This document shows positions 23,701-35,700 of a DNA stretch of 64,000 bases, piece after piece. The stretch is from the NCBI GenBank assembly GCA_017311185.1, contig JAESUZ010001735.1:558001-622000 (forward strand), written 5' to 3'. A model generated the notes under the pieces. It saw only the letters and a list, made by a program, of their open reading frames with translations, made no database searches and was not told the DNA's origin. The position numbers and the translations under genes were made by a program. The stretch is from Proteles cristata cristata. Its lineage: Eukaryota; Chordata; Mammalia; Carnivora; Hyaenidae. The number at the start of each line of letters is the position of its first letter. Position 1 is the stretch's first letter.

Positions 23701-26700
23701 TGCTTTAAATGATTTGGTAGAATTTACCACTGAAGCTGTGTGGGCCTAGGTAGGCTTTACTATGTGGGAAGATTTTTTTGTTTTGTTTTGTTACTAATTC
23801 AGTTTCTTCTTACAGGTTTATTCAGATTTTCTATCTCCTCTTGAGCAAGTTTTGGCAGTATACGTCTTTCTAGGGATTTGTCCATTTCATCTAGTGGTCT
23901 AATTTGCTGGCATAAAGTTGTTTATGGTGATCCTTTATAATGCTTTGATTCTGTAAGGTTGATTGTGATGTGTCTTTCATTTCTAATATTAATCATTTGA
24001 GTGTTTTTTTTCTCTCAGTCTAACTAAAGGTTTATTAATTTTCATATCCTGTGTAATTAACTTGGTTTTCATTGATTTTTCTCTATTTTCTGTCTTCTAT
24101 TTTATTGATTTCTGCTCTTTTATTATTTCTGCTTGCTTGGAGTATATTCTTTTTTTTAAGTTTATATTTATTTTGAGAGAGGGTGAGAAAGTGTGTGGGG
24201 GGGAGGGGTAGAGAGAGGGAGAGAGAGAATCCCAAGTAAGCTTCACTCAGTGCAGAGCCCGATGGGGCTTGATTCCATGACTGTGATCACGACCAGAGCC
24301 TATATCGAGTCAGTTGCTCAATGGACTGAGCCATGCAAGGACCCTAAGTATATTTCTTTTATCATTAGTTTTTCAAGGTAGAAGCTTAGGTTATTGATTT
24401 GTGATCTTTCTTATGTAGGAATTTATAGCTATAAATTTCCCTAAACACTACTTTAGCTGCACATAAATTTTAACAAACATACAGTCCCCTCATACCCACG
24501 GTTTTGCTTTCCATGGTTTCAGTTGTCTGTGGTCAACCATGGTCGGGAAGCAGACAGTCCTTCTGAATCATCAGAAGGTCAGTAGTCTAATGCTTTGTCA
24601 CAATGCCTACCATCATTCATCTCACTTCATCTCCTCATATAGGTACTTTATCATCTCCCATCATCACAAGAGGGTGAGTATGGTATAATAAGATATTTTG
24701 TGAGAGAGATCACATTAACATGACTTTTATTAGAAGATATTGTTAAAACTGTTCTGTTTTATTATTATTGTTAGTCTCTTACTGTGCCTAACTTATAAAT
24801 TATAATTTATAAATGCTAAATTATATAAGTTACAACTGAATCATTAAATTAAATTTTACCATAGGTATGTATGTACAGGAAAAACATATTAGAATTTGGT
24901 ACTGCCTTGTGGTTTCAGGCATCTGCTGGGAGTCTTGGAATGTATCCCTCACAGACAAGGGGAGACTACTGTATTTTTATTTTCATTCAGATCAAAATAT
25001 TTTTAAAAAAATTTTTCTAATTTTTCCTGTTTCTTCTTTGACCCATGGATTATTTAGCAGTGTGGCATAATTTTTGAATTTTTGTCGATTTCCCAAATTT
25101 CCTTGTTGATTTATAGGTTAATTCCATTGTGGTTGAAGAACTTTATATAATTTCAACTTAAAAAATGTATGGAGACTTATGATCTAGCATATGGTTTATC
25201 TTGAAGAATATGTATATTCCCCTGTTGTTGGATGCAGTGTTCTGTAGATGTCAGTCAGGTCAAATTGGTTGACATGGTTATCTTCTACATCCTGCTGATT
25301 TTCTGTCTAGCTTTTCTATTATTGACAGTGACAATATTGGAATCTCCAGCTACTATTTTTGATTTATCTATTTTCCTCTTATATTCTGTCCATTTTTGCC
25401 TCATGTATATTTGGATTCCACTGTTAGGTGCCTGCATATATGCTTATAGTCATCCTATATCTTCCTGGTTAATTGACCTTTTCATCATTATAAAAAATGC
25501 TTCTCCTCCTCTACTACCATCTTTTGATTTATCCATCTATCTATTCAAACTAAAGTTAGTTAACATACAGTGTAGTATTGGTTTCAGGAATAGAACCCAG
25601 TGATTCATCACTTACCATGTAACCCCCAACAAGTGCCGTCCTTAATGCCTGTTACCCATTTATCCCATCCCCCAACTACCTTCCCTCCAGCAACCCTCAG
25701 TTTCTTCTCTGTATTTAAGAGTCTCTTATGGTTTGCCTCCCTCTCTGTTTTTATCTTATTTTTTCCCCTTCCCCTATGTTTTATCTGTTGTGTTTCTTAA
25801 ATTCCACATGAGTGAGATCATGATATTTGTCTTTCTCTGCCTGACTTATTTCACTTCTCATAATACACTCTAGTTCCATCCATGCTGTCATAACATCTTT
25901 TGTTTTAAAGTCTATTTTGTTTATTGTCTGTATAGCCACTTACGCTCTCTTGTAGTTACTCATAGTATATCTTCTTCCATCTTTTACTTTTTTCCCATTT
26001 AAAAAATTGTAATAAAATTAAACATAAAATTTACCATCTTAACCATTTTTAAGCGTGCACTTCACTGGCATTAAATACATTTCTTATGTTGCACAGCTAT
26101 CACCACCATCCAGCCACATAATTCTTTTGCTCTTGTAAAACTGAAACTCTGTACTCATTAAGCAGTAACCCCCCACTGATTTCCTTCCCCCCAGCCTCTG
26201 CCAACTACCATTCTACTTTCTCTCTATAATATTGACTACTCTAGGGGCGCCTGGATGGTTCAGTCAGTTAAGTGTCCGACTTCGGCTCAGGTCATGATCT
26301 CGTGGTCTATGTGTTCGAGCCCTGCATCAGGCTCTGCTGACAGCTCAGAGCCTGGAGCCTGTTTCAAATTCTGTGTCTCCCTCTCTCTCTGCCACTCCCC
26401 AGCTCGTGTTCTCTCTGTCTCAAAAACAAATAAACTTTTAAAAAAATTAAAAGATTTGTAACTGAAAACAATCTCAGAGACTTAAAAAAAAATACTGACT
26501 ACTCTAAGCACCTCAGAAAAATGGAATCATTATTTGTGATTGACTTATTTCTCTTAGCATAATATTCTCAAGGTTTATCATATTGTAGCATATTACCAAA
26601 TTTCTTTTACTTTTTAAGGCTGAAGGATATTCCATTATGTGTATATGGACATTTAGGTTTCTTCTATGTTTTAGCTATTGTGAATAAATAGTACTGTTAT

Positions 26701-29700
26701 GAACATAGTTGTACACATACCTCTTGTTTTCAGTTCTTTTGAGTATATAGCCAGAAGTGGAATTGCCGGGTCATATGGGAATTCTATTTTTAATTTTTTT
26801 GAGGAGCTGCTATAATATATTCCACAGCAGTTGTACCATTGTACATTCCCATCAGTAGTGCACAAGGGTTCCAGTTTCTCCATATCCTCGCCAACACTTG
26901 TTATTTTGTTGTTTGTTTGCTTTTTGATAGTGGCTATCCTAATGGGTGTGAGGTTGTATCTGACTGGCATTTTGGTTTGCATTTTCTTCATGATTAGTGA
27001 TTCTGAGCATCTTTTCATGTGTTTATTGGCCATTTTTATATCTTTGGGAAAATGTCTATTCAAATTCTTTGCCCATTTTTTGAATGAGGCTGTTTGGGTT
27101 TTTTGTTGAGTTTTAGGGGTTCTCTCTATATTCTGGATATTAATCCCTTATCAGACACTTGATCTGCAAATATTTTCTCCCATGATGTGGCTCGCTGTTT
27201 TCACTCTAGTAATAGTGTTTTTTGATGCACAAAATTTTTAAATTTTCATGGTCAGTTTTTCTTTTGTTGCCTGTTCCTTTGATGTCCTATCCAAGAAATC
27301 ATTGCCAAAGACAACGTTATGAAACTCATGTCCTAAGAGTTTTATTGTCTTAAGTCTTACAGTATGCTCTTTGGTCCATTTTGAGTTTTTGTGTATGAGT
27401 TAATGGTCCAACACATGTTCTTTTGCATGTGGATACCCAGTCTACTCAGAACCACTTGTTGAAATCCTTTTATTTTTAACTTGTTTGTTTCTTTGATTCT
27501 AAAGTATATCTCTTATAGATAGCATATAGTTGGATCTTTTTTTAAATCCGGTATATATTAACTTTTACTATGTATTTGTCACAAATATATTTTGTTTATT
27601 ATTTTGTAAATATTGTTATTTACAAAGACAGGCAGTAGAGAGATTTGCCTGTGGGTCATGATTTGCCAACCCTTGGTTTAAAGGAATCTCAAGAATTACT
27701 GCATTCCACACATTTATATCCTTTTAGTTTAAGACATTATATATTTTTCTTTAGCAAAATTCAATGTGTTTGTCATTGATGCTTTTGAAGTAGTCCATAA
27801 TTTAGTGAAGTGTTTTGATTGACCTATGCCTTCCTACGTTCTTTGTCATTGAAGTATGTGAGGAAATATGCCATTTATATACACAGCAGAGTTGACAGGT
27901 ATGAGAGTGTTACTTCTCTTGTCCAGCTGGGCTTAGTGAAATCTTAGACTGGCTAGTGTTTATGGCATCATCAATAAAGGTGCAAGAATTAAACCTGGGA
28001 AAAAGGATAAGAGGTGTAAGGAAAACAGGTTCAGAAATGAGGGTTCTAGAGAAGCCTGGTAGTGCCTGTCTTATCTTCTATAAAGTCAAGTGTTAAAACT
28101 TCTGTCAGAGCCTCCACAAGTTCAAAAGTCTTGGCTGCCCATCAGGTAGAGTACCATCTGAGTAAGCACCAGCACAGTAAGGAATTTGGTCTAATGTTAT
28201 TTTCACATCCCAGGAACTGGGCATGTAAACAGTCCTTTGATCTGTTCATGACAGATAATTAAATGGAACAAATCTCTCTTTTCTGTGAATCTCCTATGAG
28301 TGTATGTTTTAATTAGAGTTGAGGAGAAGGACGGGTTTGGCAAATGATTTTACTCTACCATGAAGCTTATACTATGCCCCCAAATCCCTCTTTGCCAATC
28401 CTATATTCCTGTCTTCTCAAACACTTCTAAATCTAATAATCTCAATCTGCAGTGAAAACATGAAAGAAGTAGGCAAGTTAAATGGGTAGGCTTGAATTTT
28501 GTTTAGGAGATGGTGATTGGAGACAGAGCCTGGGACTTCCCTAATCGGGCAAGATTTGTCCCCAATCTTCAGTGTTAAGGCGGTTACCCCTTGATAGCTG
28601 GAATGGTGCTAGGGAAGTGCCAAATATTCTAGTCTTAATTAATGCCTGTAACTCACCATGTGACTTTGACAAATTTCTTAATCCCAGTATACAGTTTTTC
28701 AGAAGGGAGTTTATGTAATGACCTTACTGATCTTTCCCAGATCAGTACCCCTCCTGTCATTGGGTTTAGTCTACCTTTCTTGTCATTCATTCCAGTTATT
28801 GACCACTTACTATATGATGGGAACCTTTATCAAGAACGGGGCAGCAGAGAGATGTGGAGTTGATGGCTATTCTAATCCTATTTTATATGCTTGCATATTA
28901 TATTAATTGGACAGAAGCTCTATTTTCATCTCTAAACCTAGCGCAGTGTCTGGCACATAACAGCTGCTTAATGAGTGTGTGTTACGTGGACAGATAACTT
29001 GTTCCCATATACTGGGAATTGGTGTTCTATTAGATTTTCATTGCAACAAAACAATTTGAGTGTTTCATGAGTTTTAGCCTAGTTTTTCAAGGTCTGCCTT
29101 TGGTTTCCTTTTCTTCCTGTGGAACCTGAAAAATGAATTTTAGCCTACCACAACTTAAATATATGGCTTTCTTGAAAGCATATGGCAATAGAAGTTTAAC
29201 ATATAGTGATTAGACAGGAATTCCATAAAAACGATAGAGGCTATACCTGGAACTACTGAAAGCTATTAAAAGTATAAATAAAACAACTGAAAACTGTAAA
29301 AAAATATAGTTACCCAATGAATATGATAATGTCTTTATATTCAAAATGATGCCATTGAAAATCAGATCAATTTATTATTCACTAGTACCTTATTTGAACT
29401 TTTAAGTCTCAATTTATTTATTAAATAACAATTTACTGTTTGGTCAACTTGTTCAAGAGTATAGGCCTCTGGATCATAGAAGCATACATCAGATCAGTCT
29501 TTATGGAACCTCAAAAAATGTACTTGACGGTTTTAGCAAGTGAATATTTAGTAGTGAAGTATTTTAAAGGAATGTCTTCCTCTCACGCTCCCCCCCAAAA
29601 AACATTGAGTATCTACTCAAATGGACCTTGTAGATGAGCTGAAGAATTTCCTCTTATTTTACAGTGTTTGCTTTCTCTTTTATTGGAAAACAGTGCCTAA

Positions 29701-32700
29701 CCTAGTTATTTAGACAAAATATCTAATTATAAAGCCAAAAGAATGCAAATCTCTGCTTCTCAGTTTCTCTTAGAAGCTGAAGTATTGAGTGATAAGGTTT
29801 TCTATTGTCCCACCCTGCTTAATTTTCAGCTTTTTAATTGGAGAATCATTTTCTGCCCCCTCCCTTTTCTATTTTAATAGGAAACCTCCATTTTAGAGGA
29901 ATACAATATCAATTGGACTCAGAAGCTGGGAGCTGGAATTAGTGGTCCAGTTAGGTAAGAAACTCACCTGCAAAATATGGCAGAACTGTTTTTAAAAAGG
30001 CCATTTGACATACATCGTCCATTAGAAGCAGCAGGTGTGCCACTTTTGTGAAATAACTAATTTGACAAGTGGAGGTATTTATGTTAGGCTTTTTCTCATC
30101 CATTTAGAAATATATATGTAAATGAGTCATGTGGTCTATAAAATAGAATCATTTAAGATAATGAGATTGTAGAGCTTCTCTTGAGAGTTGCCTGTAGCCA
30201 GCAGAGGCCATTATTCCTTCCTTGGCCATCCTCAAGTTGCTTTCACATGGTGTAGGAGCTGAGGCCTGTGTAGGGTAGGTGAGATGGCTTTTCTGCCTCT
30301 CTGCCTGCTAGCCCTAGGGGCAAGGTTGTTTGGATGTATCAGGATACATTCTTGATTAGAAGTACAATTCTAAGGGGACACCTGAGTGGTTCAGTCAGCT
30401 GGGTGTCCGACTCTTGGTTTTGGCTCAGGTCATGATCTCATGGTTCATGAGATTGAGTCCTGTGTTAGGCTCTGTGCTGACAGCGTGGGGCCTGCTTGGG
30501 ATTCTCTTTCTCCCCCTCTCTCCGCCCCTCCCCCACTCATGTTCTCTCTCTCTCTCAAAATAAATAAGTAGACATTAAAAAAAAGTACAAATCTAGAAGA
30601 ACAAACTTGTTAAATTAGTTCTCACTATTATATAGATGATTTCTGATTGAATTTTTTTCCTCCAAATCTAGAGTCTGTGTGAAGAAATCTACTCAAGAAC
30701 GGTTTGCACTGAAAATTCTTTTTGATCGTCCAAAAGCTAGAAATGAGGTATGGCCCTTTATTGCCTTGATTTGTCTAAGTATTGGAAGTGCCTAAGAATT
30801 ACTCTTTTTACAAGTCAGGCAGAGATGCACAAAGAATTTTATATCCATATTTACCCCTATTCATGTTTTCATTGTAAAGCAGTCCCATATCTATCAGTGC
30901 CAAAGGCTGGTAGAGCCTTATTTCCTTTCAACCACCTCTTATTCTTTCTCAATTAATGTGGTTCTTGTACCCTGAACTATTCAGGTTTACCTCAGCTTGG
31001 ACTTATTGGACAAGGTCCTTGAAGAGTGGAGAATGGTGATTGGTGTCCTGTCAGTGTGCTCTAGGAGGGCTGTGAGGATGTGTTTCTAGTTTTAAAAAAA
31101 AAATACACATTTGTTTTAAATAATCTGGATATGGTGATGACATGTTAGGAACATGTACGATGCAGGACCTAACTCTTTTGCTTAGAGGTAGATGAATACT
31201 TTTTGAAACAAAATGAGCTATTTGCCAGATTTTTCATTTGGTAATAGATGGGGCAGCAGAAAGTAAATTTGTTGGTGAGATGAATCTCTGTTCTCTTTAA
31301 GGTACGTCTGCACATGATGTGTGCCACACACCCAAATATAGTTCAAATTATTGAAGTGTTTGCTAACAGTGTACAGTTTCCTCATGAGTCCAGCCCCAGG
31401 TAAGACTACATAGGGGTCATCACCTCATGTCCACCTCTCCACGTGCAGGCCAAAGTGTAGTGGGGTTTTCCTCTCTTTTGTGCTTTCTCCCCATTCCCCT
31501 TTCTCTCCATCCTTCCTCCCTTCCGTCCCTAGCTGCCTGCTTCCCTCCCTCTTTTTTCTTTTTATTTTGTAAAATTTCAAACATTTGTAAAAGCAGACAG
31601 AATTATGTAATGCATCCCTAGGTACCCATCACCCAACCTCAACAGTTACCAACTCATTGCCAGTCGTGTTTCATCTCCACCCCACCTACTCTCTGGGGCC
31701 CCTTGATTATTGATTACTTTCTCTTTAAAAAGAAGTATGTACTGTGGAATTAAACATTCTATTTCAAATTAGTGAAGAGGACCAAATATTACAAGGCACT
31801 GTCTTTGAAGTCGATATGGCAAAAAGCCCTTATTGTTTAGTCTGACATTCCTTTTAAAGGAAGAAATCAGCATTATTCTTTTAGCTGCCAAATATTTGGC
31901 AAGCCCATCGTGTGGCATTCTAAGTGTCTTCTAGGGAATTCAAAGTTAAATAAGATATGGTTTCTGCTGGGGGTACTGAGATGTAAACCTATCATCATAG
32001 CAGTGTGATAGGCACCAAGAAGAGGCATCCATAAAATATTTTGAGCTCATAAAGGAGAGGAGAGCTGCTAACTGTAGGCTAGGGAAACAGGGTGTCTCAC
32101 ACAGCGTTTATGTTGGGGCTAGGACACGAAGGGATGGGGAGGAGTCTTCTGGGTGGACAAAGAAGATGGATTTGTAAAAACAAAGGGGAAATCAAATGAT
32201 TATTTCTTACAACTGTGCTCTGTTGGTGAAAGCATTTGGATGGAAGCTGGAAGCGTTTATATTTATGTCAAAGAATGGTAACCAGAATTCCGATTTTTCT
32301 TTTTGACAACATGAGAATTTTTGCTTTTTTTAGTAGCTGTCCTGCTGGGTATGCTGTGGGTCACATGGAAAACCACTGTAGTGGGGGAAGGAGTGGAAAG
32401 AGACAGAGAGACACAGACATAGATACAGACACAGACAAAGAATGAGAGTGAATTACCAGGTGGCCCAACACCAGCCAAGTGACTTGAAATTCACGTCCTA
32501 CACAAAGTCATACTCTGTTTTCAATACACTTTCCATCTAGCTGCTCTAAAATACAATACAAAACATGTCACTTAAGAGATCACCGCCCCCCCTTAACATC
32601 TAGTAATAACAAGTTAAGGATAGTATTTTCAAAAGGATCATTGTCTTCAAAACTTATTTTACTCCCATTTAACTTAGAAAATTTTAGGTGTGGGATATTT

Positions 32701-35700
32701 CCCATTTATAGTGTGCAGTTGGTAGTGCCAAGGGTCCACTCAGAGGGGCGTGGGTGGGTCAGACTTAGGAAGCAGTTACACATTTGGTACATGAGGCATC
32801 TTTAGGTTAGCTACTTGATGTTTCAGGTTTTTTTTTAACTTAACAAAATCAAATGCTTTCAAACAGGGCTCGACTCTTAATTGTAATGGAGATGATGGAA
32901 GGGGGAGAGCTATTTCACAGAATCAGCCAGCACCGGCACTTTACAGAGAAGCAAGCCAGCCAAGTAACAAAGCAGGCAAGTTAACCCCGGGTACCAATCA
33001 AACTGCCAACAATGTTGGTTAACAAGCACAATTTCATTGGGGGGAATAAAAGAAAGCTTGAAGAAAAGCTCTATTTGATCTCTCATTGCCTGCTTTGTTA
33101 TGTAATCAGAAAAGATGCTTTGACAGGAGAAAGGTGACCCCTTTTATGCTTTGGTGGGGGGCACTGTATTTTTAAGTGGTTGTCAATTGCTTGTCTATTT
33201 TAAGATTTAAATGCACTCTGGAAGGAAGGTAATCTTTTAATTCCTTTTTAGATTGTAGATATTAAACATGTTGTGTCCAAGCACTATTGTTGGACTTTGA
33301 GATAAATTGCTACTGATAACACCTGAAAGATTGTATGGTATAAAAATATGTTCTAAGATGATTGTATACAAAATACTTTTTGCTTCTGAGTCACCTTACC
33401 AGATTTTAATAGAATTCTAAGGTCTTTGTAATTCTGAGTTATTCCTGATTATAATCTTTCTATTTTGACATGTTTTTTTTTGCTACAGAAATGGTTTATA
33501 TCACAAACAATACTAGAACTCTAACTGGAAATTACCTCTTGAAAAGGTGAAAAGCCAGACCCTCAAAGCTTATCTTTAGGCCAAGCAAGCAAGGCAAAAA
33601 GCAGGAAGCACAGCCCAATTCGTTCTTAATAAAAAATTCTTCCAAATTATCCATGAGCCTCAAGCAATTTTTCCACTTGTAGTAAGAATTACTATCAAAC
33701 TCTACTTATTGGGCTAGAGACCCTTGCGGTGTTAGTGGAAGACTTGCTCCTTTAAAGCACACTACCTACACTTGTGAGTGCAGCGGGCAGCCAGCAGCCT
33801 CAAATCCAAGCTCTACCAAGGTGAAGGAGCCTCATGCATTATTTGAAACCTCCTTTCTGGTAGGAAGGAACTGATATTTGCAATGCCAACACAATTTCAT
33901 ACTGAGAACTGAAGAACAGGTAGAAATTATTCTATGTAATTTTTTAAAAATTACACCTTGTATTTTTCAAATATTTCGAATCTTAGGATGTGCTCTCATA
34001 ATCTTTGTAAAACAAAAACCCTTCAAACCCACCTAAATAGGTTAAATTTCATTTCAACGAATGGGATGAGCAAATTGGAACATCAGGTGGAAAAATCCAG
34101 TTAGCTACTTTCTATTTTTCTCAGAGGCAGAGCTTGGAGTTGAGCCCCCTGGATAGTGCAGGTCCCTTCTGAGTCAGGTGATAGTGGCCGCTGCCCTGCT
34201 GGGCCAAACCCACGCCTACGAAGGCTGCGGGCCCAATGCTTACTCTGCAGCCTCATTGCATCTCACATGAGTGGAATTAGAAGCACTTCATTCTTCCCAT
34301 TTCATACAGGATTTAACCATCAGTTTACTTTGACAAATGAAGTGTTTTGCTGTTGTATTTTTCTCTTTGTTTAATAAAATACAGGTTGCAGTTAAAGTAA
34401 GCCTAATTCATTTCTATTCTTTAGTACCCAGAGTCTTACTTAATTTCTACTTTAAAACTGAAAACTGACCACAGTTGCAATTGACTTAATTAAGGATTTT
34501 TTTTTTTTAAACATCCTGTGTTCTCTAAGCCAAGTGCATTAAAGAGCTATCTTTTCTAAGATGTGGTTGCTCCACTCTCCTTTTCCAGATAGCTTTGGCT
34601 CTACAGCACTGTCACTTGTTAAACATCGCTCACAGAGACCTCAAGCCTGAAAATCTGCTCTTCAAGGATAACTCTTTGGTGAGATGACTTGTTCTTCTGC
34701 ATTTTAGTGCTGCCACTCTCAACATAGTTCACGAATGGGTATGTAGGTGTGTATGTGTGTGGAGCTCTGAATCCATGCTGAAGAGGCTTTAAGCCAAAGT
34801 GCTTCAGGCAGCCCACTTTTTCCACTTGATTCCCTCCTAGAGGTTCAGAGAAAATCTGTAACCCTGGCATTAATAATGTTGGATTGGTACTGATACGCAT
34901 GTATAAGACTTAAGATTTTGGATATTATTTGGAGGTACTTTGGGAAGGGGCAGTAATCTATATGCTGTTAAAAATTACCTTCAGGCATAATGGTTGTATT
35001 TGCTGTTAATCTTGATCAGGTGTTTTTTCCTCTCCAGTCTCACCCCCTGCCTTATGTACCATGTCCTACCAAATAAGTTGCTCTGGCAATCTTGAAGCTG
35101 ATGGTAAAAGTGATATCTCACCCTGGATTGAAAAGAGATGATGGGTCAGTAGATAGAGTCAGGGGGCTCTTGGCTAAGATCTTTTTTTTTTCCTTTTGGC
35201 TAAGAACTTGATTTTAGTACTGCATATTACTAGTCATGAAACAAAGCCAATTATGAGTGGGCAGATACTCTTTACCTCTGTATTACTAAGAAAAATTCTT
35301 CAGTATGAATCATTGTCTTCAGATGTGAGGACATGCTATTCATAGGCTCAGGTGTCAGTTAGAAACTCATGAGCCGAGAGCTCAAGGTAACATGTCCTCC
35401 ACCTGGATTTTCTGTTAGAGAACTCTGGAGCAATAACTTCCATTTGCTTTATTTCAGGATGCCCCAGTGAAGTTGTGTGACTTTGGGTTTGCCAAAATTG
35501 ACCAAGGTGACTTGATGACACCCCAATTCACCCCTTATTATGTAGCACCTCAGGTAAGCATTTGCTGTTTCTGCCATAGGATGTATCACCATGCTGTCTA
35601 TAGATTCAGGTTTCTTCTCTTCTACAGCACAAGGAGGTGTGTATTACAGACGGGAAGGGGAGAACTCAGCTTCAGAAACTGACAGTCTGCTTAATTAGGT

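Larger units (their letters stand above)
17690..25990 (-). mobile_element. Old L1, reverse, broken by six later insertions
   Basis: L1 segments 17690-18796, 19431-19599, 19813-21133, 23172-24146, 24344-24480, 24974-25544 and 25891-25990 read on from one another in L1 order, from the 3' end inward. Signatures: ACCATAAAATTCAGTGTAAG, TTTTTGTGTAAACATTTGTT, TCTTTGACCCATGGATTATT. It contains a SINE, two L1s, another SINE, a Tigger-like element and an L1 3' UTR. No frame survives. Confidence 0.75.
14740..29880 (+). other. MAPKAPK5: MAPKAPK5 intron 1 (15.1 kb)
   Basis: The first 860 bases after the donor hold no repeat or second exon that I can support. Two thirds of the rest is LINE sequence in reverse orientation (listed separately). 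The last 2.2 kb (27640-29880) is mostly unique, without a recognisable gene. Confidence 0.9.

Noticed and set aside
32976..32985. Downstream GT (AAGTTAACC) as the true exon 5 donor
   Set aside because: It would add four bases and break the frame into exon 6. The GC donor restores the exact kinase sequence.
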